A stretch of 64,000 nt of DNA from Anthopleura xanthogrammica. Taxonomy: Eukaryota > Cnidaria > Anthozoa > Actiniaria > Actiniidae. Positions 12,201 through 21,967 of this stretch are shown here, in pieces (positions within the stretch are counted from its first letter, which is position 1; every line of letters begins with the position of its first letter). The stretch spans positions 6,918,466 through 6,982,465 of the forward strand of contig OZ025217.1 of assembly GCA_964019055.1 (NCBI GenBank), read 5' to 3'. Under the pieces are notes generated by a model. That model did no database searches. It saw nothing but the letters and a program-made list of their open reading frames with translations, and had not been told where the DNA came from. Both the position numbers and the translations under genes were made by a program.

Positions 12201-15200
12201 GCCAGATTTTGGCTTTGAACTGTCTTCGTGGCCATTTTGCTTGCGTTTTGAGCCGCGGTAGAAGATTTGTTGTCGATCTACGTCTGGTTTATGGATATAC
12301 GAGAGAAACCAGCAATGGGATAAGACAGTCTATTTGCATTTGTAGTGCTGTGGATGATTATTTTCAATTTGAAGCTCGTAGATTACGAAATATTTAGGAT
12401 CAAAGTCGGTCGAAACAAGGAAAATGTTTAAAACCCACCTACTTTCTTCAAGGGTTTATACAAATCGAAGATGATTAGAAGGAATGCCTACCAGTCAAAG
12501 TTAGTACTGATATATTGAAGCTTACATTCTGTGAATTACAGTTCTATGTGTCTGCGTATCAATAAAATATTTTGCTCTGTTTTGGTTGAATAATTTACGA
12601 TTTTACACGGTCGTGTTATCCACACTTTCTACCTAAAGTACTACACTTGTTAGGTCGCCCCCCAGGCAAAGTATTCAATTATTGGCTTTCTTTTAACCTT
12701 ACTCTTTGCATTCAAACACTTTCTGGAGGCTCTGAAGTGGTCCCTCTATATCAGATCATGTTATTTTGGTACCATGGTACCAAGTGCGTCTTGTTGTTAT
12801 GATTTCAGCGTACTTTAGATTCCTTTGCATGGAATATTACGAATACATTATGCTTTGAATTTTGTGGTAAAAGCTAGCTTAATTGTTCATATTTGGATAT
12901 CTTGTCATCAGCTTTCGGACCGTTTGATATAGCTTTGTTTCAAAGTAAGTTTTAGTCCAAGATTGTGGTTTCTAACTTAAGGCTTTTCCGAATAAATTTT
13001 TAGAAAACTTTGCTTTGTAACTCGCCCCCCAGCCATTTTTATTCATGATCCCTTCCTTTATTCATCGTAGTTTCGGTATGTGTGGTTTGTTAGAGCTAAA
13101 GAGTGGTCCCACTTGCTTTGCGATGGATTTTATGTGCATCAGTCTCGCCATTCTTTTGTTCTTTTCGGAATAAACACTGTTAAACCACAGGAATCCCACA
13201 CAAATAATTCCCTTACTTCGCCGGATAAAAAGCAATACGAAACCAAAAAATCTCAAAATTACAAAAATCGACAAAAAAAAAAAAAATTAATAATTTTTAA
13301 ATCTTTTATAACGATTAAAACAGTGTTTTAAAAACCGCAAAATTAAAGCTTGGGAAGCCTGTGGTTCAAATCTGGCGCATGCCCAGACAAATTGTACATA
13401 TACTATAATATACAGCTATTTCAAAAAAGCTTGGTGAAGGCTTTTTTGCTTGTTTCATGCTGCATGCTGCATACCAAGCCCGAAATGCAGTATGGGTGAT
13501 TTGAATTCAAGCAGCAAAGGCAAAACGATGTGGAATTTTACCAGACTTTGTCTGCAGGTTTTTTCAAGCATGTTTTCTTCTCTGTTGACATTATTTACAC
13601 ATGAATATAATAAATTTTAAGCTTGGTAAGCAACGTGCAACATGCAGCAAGCAACATTTTTTTGAAATACCTGTATACTATTCGAAAATTATCATCTTTT
13701 CCAGTTCCTGGAAATCGTAGAAATATAACTAATAATTCGAGGAAAAATAACATTTAATTTATAATTTTTTGATTTTAGATAAGTAATAAGGAGGAAAAAT
13801 AGATTTTGGTAGCACAATAATAAAGTGCGCACCGTCGGCTTCCATTGATAGCAGTTGAATTTCAACTGAACTCATTGCCAGAAATATGGGACACGAGCCT
13901 GCTCATACATGCGCAATGATGCGTTTCAGCTTGCAAAATAGCCGCCGAGTCTTATAGGAAATGTATGGGGAATATAGAGCTTCCTCTATTTACGGCGAAT
14001 AGGGTTTTATTTCCTCTGAGCTCCACATCGCGACAAACAACCCACCCTACAAGCTACTAAATAAGCGTAAAATGATCATTGAATCATGCGACATATTGGT
14101 TCCCGGACTACTTGCCTTCGAAAGGCTTCGAAAGCTCTAGATTCCATACATCGTCTGGCCACACTTGACCCCAAAATCGTCTTATTTGAGCTCGAAAAAA
14201 TTTAAAAGTAAAAGAGCTCCACCTCGATATCACAAAACGAGTGTTTAATAAATCCAAAACCGCTCAAAATAGACAGCATGCCTTCAGAATGTAGGTTCCC
14301 AAGAAGCTTGAAGTTAGGTTAAATTTTAAGCGATTCGACGCGTTGTTAGCTCGTAGTTTTCAGTTAAAAATGACAAGAAACCACAGAGAACTGCTCCAAA
14401 CAGCTTCAAAAACCCCTAAATATCGCCATTTTGTTTTTACAAGCTCCTATTGACTGCTGAGATACAATAAGGAAGCTTAAAGTAACGATTTACGTTTGAA
14501 ACTTGTTTCTTGTCCTTCATGGGCTTCCTGTGGTGAGGCTTATCAACATAAAAATAATAGTTGTTTTTTTGATTGTCAAGTAACTATTTTTTGGCAAGAA
14601 TTGTTTTACTAACATCATAGTTGAATATAAATATGTGCTTGGAAACCATGTAGTTATATTTTTCCTCTAGAAAACCACTTCATTTTCATTCATGCGTAAC
14701 ACCGCTGACAATGTCCAATATTTCTGGCAATGTTTACCTTCATCTCGCTCCGGCTTTTGCGCGAATCCCCCAACTGAAATAAGAAACCCATGTTTTGTCG
14801 TTTTTTTTTGTGTTTGTTGACATAGCTTTCTCAACCATCTTTAAAAGTCTTTATTTTACTCTTACTTGTTTATTTAAAAACTCAAGTTTCTTATTTCTTT
14901 CTAAGAATCCCCTGTCCCTCTTTTTAATATCTTTTTTCACTGGATGGATATCATCACTTCGGATATGACTGAATATCCGTCTCTTAACATTGTACCACGT
15001 GACTCTTTGGACCAGTTGACTACGCCCGAAAATTTATCGTTGGGTTGTAATATCTATATAAGAGATGCACCATCCAGTCTACACCATCGCCTGATGAAGA
15101 CTAGCAAAACGCAGTCAAAACACCCTTTAATCGTAAGACAAACGAATACGTATCATTTTTTTAATTTCTATTATTTTCCTTAGGTTTGAGGCTTATCCTA

Positions 15201-18200
15201 AATGCCGAACAGTACGAATATTTAGATGGAGTTTCGCCATATGCTGGGCTTACAGTTGCTATAGCAACACAAGGACATATGCCATTCCCTAAGTTCAATG
15301 GAATAGACCTTGCCCCCGGGTTCGCCACCAGCATCGAACTAAGAATGGTAATGATTCAAAAGGAAGGAACTGATTCATTGCAAGATATCAAATTTCATTA
15401 TAATAATATGTAATTTTAACGCTTTATGGGTTACACTTAAAGATCTTATTTTCCAAAGTGGATCCATACTAACAGAGCTGTTTATCTCTTTAGAACTATG
15501 TATCCAGATTAGATCCTTTCAGGAACAACAGTTGTGAAAACACCGGCAAACTTGAGAATTCGAGCGTGTTTCGGAGTTACAACATGACCTACACACAAAT
15601 GGTGAGCAAGCTAATAACTAATAGCCTGCGTCACATCCTGACAAATACGTCCGGTAACGTCCGTCTGCGAAATATCGCCCAAAAGCTTGTTCCGACCCCC
15701 AGCGGACTAGCACGGTCATATGAAGCGATTTCTGATTAACTCCAATCCCTAACGACTTACTTTTCCTAGTGAATAGAGATCCAATTTCAATGTGGTTATG
15801 TAACTCGATTGTACTTGATCAGTATGATATTATTCGGTAATAATCAGTATGGTAATTAGCGGCTCCCGAAGGTCCACCTCCTTCCAGGTGATCTCGCTTC
15901 TCTCACGCCGAAGGCGGAATTAGCCAATCAGCGAGCATTTTGTTCGTAGCTCAATGTTTTCTAGTTCCAGGTTTTCGGCTCGATTTATAACAGCTTTTGC
16001 TCGAAAATAGACAAAATAAAACTTATCCGTGCAATCATTCGTCAAATACCTTTTAGACAAAGCACATGTCGTCGTTGTTGGTGGAAAATATTTCGTTTTT
16101 AGAAGAGATAATAGAAAAAACTTGGAAATTTTCGCTGTGACAAACAATGCTTTACGCGCCTAGATTCCAGATCACCTGGTTCTGTACTGACTCCTTCTGT
16201 ACTCCCGAGATGTAATATTCATTTACAGTTTAATGACTCTCCTTCGGGAATCGTTTATAGGTATAAGTAATGCGATAACTGTTTATGTTGCAAACTCATC
16301 GACATAGAAATTGGAGTTTTATTTACTAGTAAAGGTCATCTGTTCGTTATTAACGAGCTACTTTTGACCAATCATAGATTGTGTTAGAATTAAACATAGA
16401 AAAATAAACTTTTCAAATTTGGCCACATGTTGCATGACGATGACGTCATTTTTATGTGTCCGTCCTCTTATTGAACATAGCTGTAAGCCAATCAGCGGGC
16501 GAGAAAAAAATTACAATTGTGGTACAATTATTCATTTGTGTCACGATTGAGGGTCTTTGAAAGAGCCGCGACGAAGACGTACCAACGAAACAGCCAATCA
16601 CAACACAAACCTACCATCCAATCCCAAAGTGGTGATAATATAACAGAGGTACCATACAGTCTCCACCATCACCTGATGAAGACTAGCAACTTGCAGTCGA
16701 AACGTCGCGTTCTTTTCCAGAAATGACTCTAAATCGTGAGACAAACGGATAAATATCATTTATTACATCTCCACTATAACCAATATTTTTCATTCTATCA
16801 TATTATTATGCAGCTTCATCCATCCTCTCACTTCTGATTGGCTAGTTATTAGCATTAAGTTATTTTTTGCATCTTACGTTGACATATCAAGTCTTCTCAA
16901 AGGTCAAAACAAACATCGGAATACGGTTTGCTATTTTTTCAGAATTAATGGTGAACAGCCTCTTTTTCCAAACTAGTTTCAAATGCCAAAATAAGTATTT
17001 AAAAAAACGTTTTTGCACGAAATCGGCTTCGGACACCAGCAAAGAACAAGCCGGTCTTAATTTACGATAACATGTTCAACATCATGCATTGTTATTGATT
17101 ACTGGATCACTGGATCACAATCAAATAAAGGTTGGATGTTCTTTTTTTATTTTTAAGGCTTGTAAACTTTCCTGTCTCGTCTCGATGCAAGCTGAAAAAT
17201 GTAAATGTGCACAGTTTCATTTCCCGCTAGAAAAAGACTTCAAGTTCTGCGATTTTACGAATACTTCAATCGGTAAGTAACAAGAATTATGCTCAGTATT
17301 GGCTACTAGAGCCTAAATAGGATAACATGAAGAGACTGTTTTTCAGCTGGATGGCTTGTTGGTTGCTTGGTTACTTGATTGTATTAGATGTTTGGTGGTT
17401 TTTCTGGTGGTGTGTTGTCAGTTAGTTATGACAAAGAGTTGGCTTATTGAATAACTGAAAGTTTGGTTGGTCAGCCTGCTGTACAGACTTGATTTTCAAG
17501 CTTAAAAATTCAAGTATGTAAAGCGGGCTAGGCCTAGATGAAAATTGTGTAGTTCTAGTAAGCCTACCAAAAGTTGTAGTTGTTTAATGCTGGTTGAGCG
17601 GTCGTTAATTTATTCAACTGATTAAGGAATGAATTTTCAGTTTGCTAAAGTTAATTAAACTATTCCACCAAGCCCAGCCTTGTCTCGAACCATTATCCAT
17701 GGTGCTCGCGCAATTTCGGGTGACATTCATTCATATATTTACTTACTTAATTATGCATATTTATTAATAGTATATATAATCTATATTATTGTTAGTATAG
17801 GTAATTAATTAGATATTAGCTCCTTAACTTATATTCTTAATATATAGTCTAATTTATATTATTTAATACATTATCAATTTTGTACACGTTCGTATTTTGA
17901 ACGAGCTCCTTAAGCTCCTGGACGATACGTGCTTAAATGAACTATTGTTGTTGTTTTTTGTTAAAAATTTGTTGTTTGTTTATTTGTTTGTTTGTTTATT
18001 TGTTTGTTTGTTTGTTTGTTTATTTGTTTGTTTGTTTGTTTGTTTGTTTGTTTATTTGTTGTTTTTTTATTTTTTTATTTTATTGGTTGGTTAATTGGTC
18101 CTTGGTAAGAATTTTTTTTTCAATTTGATAATGAAAATTATATATGAAATTTTTCTCTTTTCGAAAAGCTATTTTTATGTTTAGAAAGAAACTTGATGTT

Positions 18201-19668
18201 GATAATTATCCTCATGTATTTTAAATGCTGTAATTTAAAAGTTTGTCAAATAAATTTGGAACATTTTATGCCTTTTCAGCTCAGTGTCTTAATGAAGTGC
18301 ACAGTCTATTCCTTGATGGCAGATGTGATGCAAAATGTCCACCACCTTGCACGTATGTCGAGTCAGAGCTTTTTGCATGTAAAGGAGATTGAATCCTAAA
18401 CAAATATGACTTCCTCATGTACAAATTGTGTTGAATACATTTTTTACTTAAAATAAATCATAATTGTTATCACCTAGTTTTTATTCTAGTTTTTAAACTA
18501 TATATCTCGCTTCGTTTCTCTTGAAATATATTTTGAGCACCACCCATTAGTCTCATTTTAATTTTTGTTCATGTGCCTAGGGGTATTACAATTTACACTA
18601 TAAACCTCTTTACCTTGGGCGTTTGCTTTGCCCATTTCAGACCACGTGTCATTCTTTTGAAAATAAAACTGAACTGACTAAAACTGCAAATATTGTTCAT
18701 GAATTTCAGGGAAGCTTACTTTACTACAACAATATCTTCTTCAAAATGGCCTTCAAACAGTTACAAGGTTAATATCAACTTACTGTATATAATAACATAA
18801 TTTGTATAAAAACTTCATTTGTTTCTCATTAAGTTTTTATTAACTCGCCTACTACCGACCTTGTAAATATCATCCTCCCACTATTTTGTTTTCACAGAAA
18901 AGACTGAATGAAACCCTTAAAAGAGATAAGAAAGCTGGAATGACAGATGCTGAAATAAAGTAGGTATATTTTACTACAGAAAAGTATACCTTGGGTCTAA
19001 TAGTACTATAACTGTTACAGAATATTTGTGCCTTATATTCACTTATCCCATCAACTTTTCCTTACTAAATAAAGCACACACAAATGTTTTATAGGGATAA
19101 TTTGATAGAACTTCATGTCTACTATGCAGATCTGGACTATGTTCACGTAGAGGAGACCCTAAAATATGAGGTTAGATAGCAGTTAATTTTAATGGAGAAG
19201 AAACTGTGTTTTATCAATGCAGATGGCAACCCTCAGTGCATTGCGCATCCTACACACTGCGAATTCTAATAGCGGTTACTATTATATTTCTATCATTAAA
19301 CACAGGCCAATAACCATTTCGCCCGTTAGGGAAGCAAGGTTGGTGTGCGCTGCTTATGCACCTCCCCTCATTGCTGTGTTCGAATCTCTGACTCCAAATT
19401 TCATCGGTCTACTCCACTGAAGCTGGGTGCCCCTTAACTTCACGAACAGCATGACAGAAGCTGATAACTATTTCTGCATCATATCTTAAACTAAAACATG
19501 ATCTTTTTTATACAGTTTCAAGACATAGTATCCAATATTGGTGGTCAGTTGGGGATGTGGATTGGTGTCTCTGCTCTCTCAATAGCTGAAGTCATCGAGC
19601 TGTTCATTATTGTAGTCAACTTTCTCATCGACAAAAAAAAGACGCAAAGAAGTACAGTTGATGGTTAA
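9247..19668 (+). CDS. DEG/ENaC sodium channel, gene B (complete)
   Basis: Complete channel subunit of about 501 residues in 12 coding exons: 9247-9495, 10630-10735, 11656-11857, 12000-12139, 15184-15347, 15494-15601, 17158-17272, 18280-18352, 18710-18767, 18898-18959, 19095-19170, 19516-19668. Every phase closes, and exon sizes match the paralogs. Residues 24-29 read T-T-T-H-G-F, the conserved HG gating motif. TM1 is about residues 44-63. F-P-T-V-T-L-C-N follows TM1. The extracellular domain has G-N-C-Y-M-F-N, a C-x-C block (K-C-K-C) and C-P-P-P-C. TM2 has G-V-S as filter. Membrane cation channel by family; gating stimulus unknown. The third exon could start earlier, at 11591, in the same frame. 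Introns hold the (CCAA)n array, a TTTG array and several MITEs. Gene A is its nearest paralog. Confidence 0.9.
9551..9721. repeat. Foldback with ~78-bp arms
   Basis: Left arm 9551-9632 and right arm 9645-9721 are near-perfect reverse complements (GTATCGCGATTCTCCT / AGGAGAATCGCGATAC, GGGAGAGAGCCGCCAATAT and complement) with a loop of about a dozen bases. It lies 55 bp after gene B exon 1. The open frames on both strands here are reflections of the palindrome. Confidence 0.8.
10274..10546. mobile_element. MITE-like element, 27-bp TIRs
   Basis: The left end (AGGCTTTTTGCAACAAACAG, then CCACGTG) and the right end (CACGTGGCTGTTTGCTGCAA, then ATGGCCT) are inverted copies with a few mismatches, 273 bp apart. 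It lies within gene B intron 1, 80 bp before exon 2. Confidence 0.65.
10756..11089 (+). repeat. (CCAA)n tetranucleotide array
   Basis: About 330 bp of CCAA units, interrupted by occasional CCAT, CTAA and CAAA variants that cluster at the 3' end. It starts about 20 bp after the donor of gene B exon 2. The unit has no stop in several frames, so long apparent proteins (N-Q-P-T or V-G-W-L repeats) arise on both strands; these are artefacts. Confidence 0.95.
11453..11492 (+). repeat. Short tandem repeat, 7-bp unit
   Basis: GAGTTGC / GAGTTAC units repeated about five times in the gene B intron before exon 3. Confidence 0.7.
11507..11577. repeat. Short foldback beside gene B exon 3
   Basis: TTTTTCACTGCCGTCAGTCA pairs with TGATTGACGGCAGCGAAAAA. 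The right arm ends just before the alternative acceptor at 11590, so the hairpin could affect acceptor choice for exon 3. Confidence 0.6.
13408..13677. mobile_element. MITE family with TATTTCAAAAAA ends, copy 1
   Basis: The ends TACAGCTATTTCAAAAAA and TTTTTTTGAAATACCTGTA are inverted. The interior has palindromic GCATGCTGCATGCTGCAT and matching right-side sequence. Similar ends occur at 20431-20690. Confidence 0.55.
13873..14732. mobile_element. MITE, long form (860 bp; short relative at 7159-7436)
   Basis: Same terminal inverted repeats and the same outer 225 and 50 bp as the element at 7159-7436, but with 14101-14680 (580 bp) present where the short copy has none. The extra segment contains no clear open frame and no obvious target duplication at its edges. 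It is therefore either internal sequence lost in the short copy or a nested insertion. Confidence 0.75.
15040..15165 (+). repeat. Interspersed repeat with degenerate hammerhead-like core
   Basis: Contains CCTGATGAAGACTAGC ... GCAGTCAAAACA. The segment from CCAGTCTACACCATCGCCTG through AAGACAAACG resembles 16650-16760 in the same intron set, so it is one repeat family. Here the GAAA element of the putative ribozyme core is changed to AAAA. Confidence 0.5.
15640..15785 (-). repeat. Dispersed repeat, inverted copy of 970-1175
   Basis: GCTTGTTCCGACCCCCAGCG matches the reverse complement of 1105-1130; the homology extends to the GTCTGCGAAATA block. It starts about 40 bp after gene B exon 15494-15601. 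Confidence 0.65.
16306..16398 (+). repeat. Dispersed repeat fragment related to 970-1060
   Basis: TTTATTTACTAGTAAAGGTC then GACCAATCATAGATTGTGTT align with the 5' part of the gene A intron repeat. The right half is missing. Confidence 0.5.
16650..16765 (+). repeat. Interspersed repeat with hammerhead-like core
   Basis: CTGATGA at 16673 is followed by GACT, a 10-base loop, AGTC, then GAAAC. This arrangement resembles the catalytic core of hammerhead ribozymes reported in Penelope-like retroelements. One extra A between CTGATGA and the stem, and no clear third helix, leave it uncertain. A degenerate relative is at 15040-15165. Confidence 0.45.
17970..18062 (+). repeat. (TTTG)n / (TTTA)n microsatellite
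   Basis: About 90 bp of TTTG units with periodic TTTA variants in gene B intron 7. The leucine/phenylalanine/valine-rich open frames across it are repeat artefacts. Confidence 0.9.
18596..18665 (+). repeat. Partial copy of the 42368-42562 element
   Basis: TTGGGCGTTTGCTTTGCC then CATTTCAGACCACGTGTCAT resembles the left arm of the foldback at 42368-42562. No right arm is seen. It lies 45 bp before a gene B exon. Confidence 0.5.
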
Positions 19669-19953
19669 GAATGGAACTGTGATGTTAATGTGCCAACCAT
19701 TTTAGAACTAGGTTGTGCCAATTTGCTTTGTTGGGTTATCTAACGGATTTATAATTGGCATTATCAAATTCATTAATATTCATAAGGCCAAACACAATAG
19801 AAAATCGCAACCATGACCGAGTTTTTAAATCGGCAAGAGATTCGTCCTGATTTGCATACAACGTTAACTAAGATTTTCTCGGCGAAAAGTGCTTTTATCT
19901 TGAAAATTTAAGTAAAATTTAAGTAACACATGACCTAACTATCCTAAACCTTT

Positions 19954-20067
19954 GATAAGTGAGATAAAACATTCGCGTCCGACCTTTATGGGGCTAAAAA
20001 GGCTCGCCTGCGGCTCGCCATTTTAAATCCCCATAAAGGTCTCCCGCTCATGTTTTATCTATCACAT
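19954..20067. repeat. Foldback element
   Basis: GATAAGTGAGATAAAACATT and AATGTTTTATCT-type arms, plus ACCTTTATGGGG / CCCCATAAAGGT, close a GC-rich loop with CTCGCCTGCGGCTCG. The loop resembles that of the foldback at 702-833. Confidence 0.65.
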
Positions 20068-20430
20068 ATTGAAACAAGAATTAACCCTAGCAAGTTGAAT
20101 CATCCTTTGCCCATCTTTGATGATTTTCAGACCTTTGTAAAGGTTATTTTTTTCCTGATCTGGAGGTGCAGGTGTTACTCAAAGGCTGAACGAACGCCGT
20201 CATGTATTCAACTAGCCTTCGTGAAATGTAATTCAGCTGAAGTTTGAGTAATCAAGATCAAAAGTTGCACTACGAGGAATGTTATAATCAGGATAAATAT
20301 AAATATATTCTGATTTGAATAGAATAGACAGTGTAGCTGTCAGCATTAACATATTTTCTGTGTTTGAGGAAACTTGGTTTAAGGTGGTTCCTACTAGGTT
20401 TCTGAGAATAATTTTGATATAAGATAGTTG

Positions 20431-20690
20431 AATACCTATTTCAAAAAAGGTTGCCGCAGCTGAAAGCAACAAGCAACAACACAAGACGGCAAAGAACGTC
20501 TGTAGTTTACTCCTTAATTAACATTGAGACGCGATTATTTTAGTCGTTTTGCAATGGTAGGCTGCAACTGTATACGTTTCGGTTCTTTAAGTGTTGTCCC
20601 AGGCAAATCTTCAGCAAATTAAAACATTGTTTTCAGGTGGTCTTGGCTTGTTGCTTTCGGCTGCGACAGTCTTTATTGAAATAGGTGTAT
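20431..20690. mobile_element. MITE family with TATTTCAAAAAA ends, copy 2
   Basis: AATACCTATTTCAAAAAAGG with GCCGCAGCTGAAAGCAAC at the left is mirrored by GTTGCTTTCGGCTGCGAC and TTGAAATAGGTGTAT at the right. Related to 13408-13677. Confidence 0.65.
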
Positions 20691-20909
20691 AAATAAATAA
20701 GATAGTTTATTAAAAATCACATTGCAGCCTAAAGGGCTGAATCTTGCTTAATTGTTTAGACGCATATATGGAAAATGAACTTATATACATATAGATACAC
20801 TTACCTAATAAATAAAGTGACCCTCTATAGTATTTTTATGTCCTAATATCGAAATCCCTAATTAACGCGGATTGCTATTGACTCGTAGGCCATGAGGGCG
20901 AGAGGTCTA

Positions 20910-21108
20910 ATTGTTTTAGTAAAAACCTACTAATCGGTCGGCCAATAAAAGGATGCAAAAAGTTTTGGATTTTGCTTTAAATATATATTTTTTGGTTTTC
21001 AAAACCAGTGCTTTTCGCTACTAGAGGTCTATCACTAATAGACCCCTAGTAGCTCAGCCAATCACAGGTCTCGATTGGTGATAGACCATTAGTAGGTTTT
21101 TTCTAATA
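20910..21108. mobile_element. Foldback element with nested palindrome
   Basis: The outer ends TTTTAGTAAAAACCTACTAAT and ATTAGTAGGTTTTTTCTAAT are inverted. Inside, GCTACTAGAGGTCTATCACT pairs with the adjoining complement at 21018-21054. Confidence 0.6.
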
Positions 21109-21967
21109 TAAAATTACTACCAAATTAAATTCTGGGACTTCTGTAGTAAAGAATATACTGTCAAAAATTATACTAACTACTTTATCAGAAAAAATAATAT
21201 ATTGAATCAAGCCGCCAAAAACGTCCTGCTTTTGCTGAATCGATTAGATTTTCATACCAGAGTTTGGACCATCATGAAAAATTGTTACAACAAGGCTCAA
21301 AAAGATAAGCTACACCTCCAGCCACAGGCAGCCCAAGAAATAACTTAGATAAGCCTGTACGGTTTTCATAGGAGAAATGAAAAAAGAAAATTGCAAAATA
21401 TAAAAGCATCAAAAACAACAAATGCTTAACACATTTTAATGACGATTTGTATGACTTTCTAATTGATTCTCAGCACAGGAAGCCCTTTTTAGGCATCTTT
21501 TTTTATTTATTTACTTTTTGTTTATTCTGTCTTGTTTGTGGTCCAGCTTACTTGTATAAGAGAGAACACAGCTGTTCGGCTCACTTGTGATTGGTGAATA
21601 GAAAAGTTTAAAAATAATCCCGTGAGAAGGGAAGGAAATTGTGCTCCAACATGCGCGTGCTCCAGTTCTTTTTTCTGCGCGTGCTCCAGTTTTTACTCCT
21701 GCGCGCGCTTTTGGTCGGTGCGCGCACCTGCACGTGAGGGAAATCTGTTAGTGAGCAGCGCGAGCATGCAACGGTTTTTCTTGCACGCGTATCAAACATT
21801 TAACTTCTTTCTGTTTTTGACTGTCTCTTCTTCTCTTCATGAGCTGTTCTTTCACATAACAATAAGGCAGTTAAAACCACAGAATGCTTGTTTATCAATT
21901 CAGCAAAAATGTTTCAAAGTTACGGTATTGAATTCCTATAACTTTTTGTGAATTTGATGACTTTACT

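Larger units (their letters stand above)
12140..15183 (+). other. Large gene B intron
   Basis: Three-kilobase intron between the G-N-C-Y exon and the next. It contains the TIR elements at 13408-13677 and 13873-14732 and the hammerhead-like segment at 15040-15165. Nothing coding is supported; the short open frames at 12137-12397 and 13080-13331 have no family features. Confidence 0.6.
19669..21967. other. Intergenic region B to C
   Basis: 2.3 kb without a supported gene. It contains foldbacks at 19954-20067, 20431-20690 and 20910-21108. The short open frame at 21622-21951 lies upstream of gene C but has no recognisable domain. The promoter of gene C should be within the last few hundred bases; no unique element could be identified. 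Confidence 0.6.
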
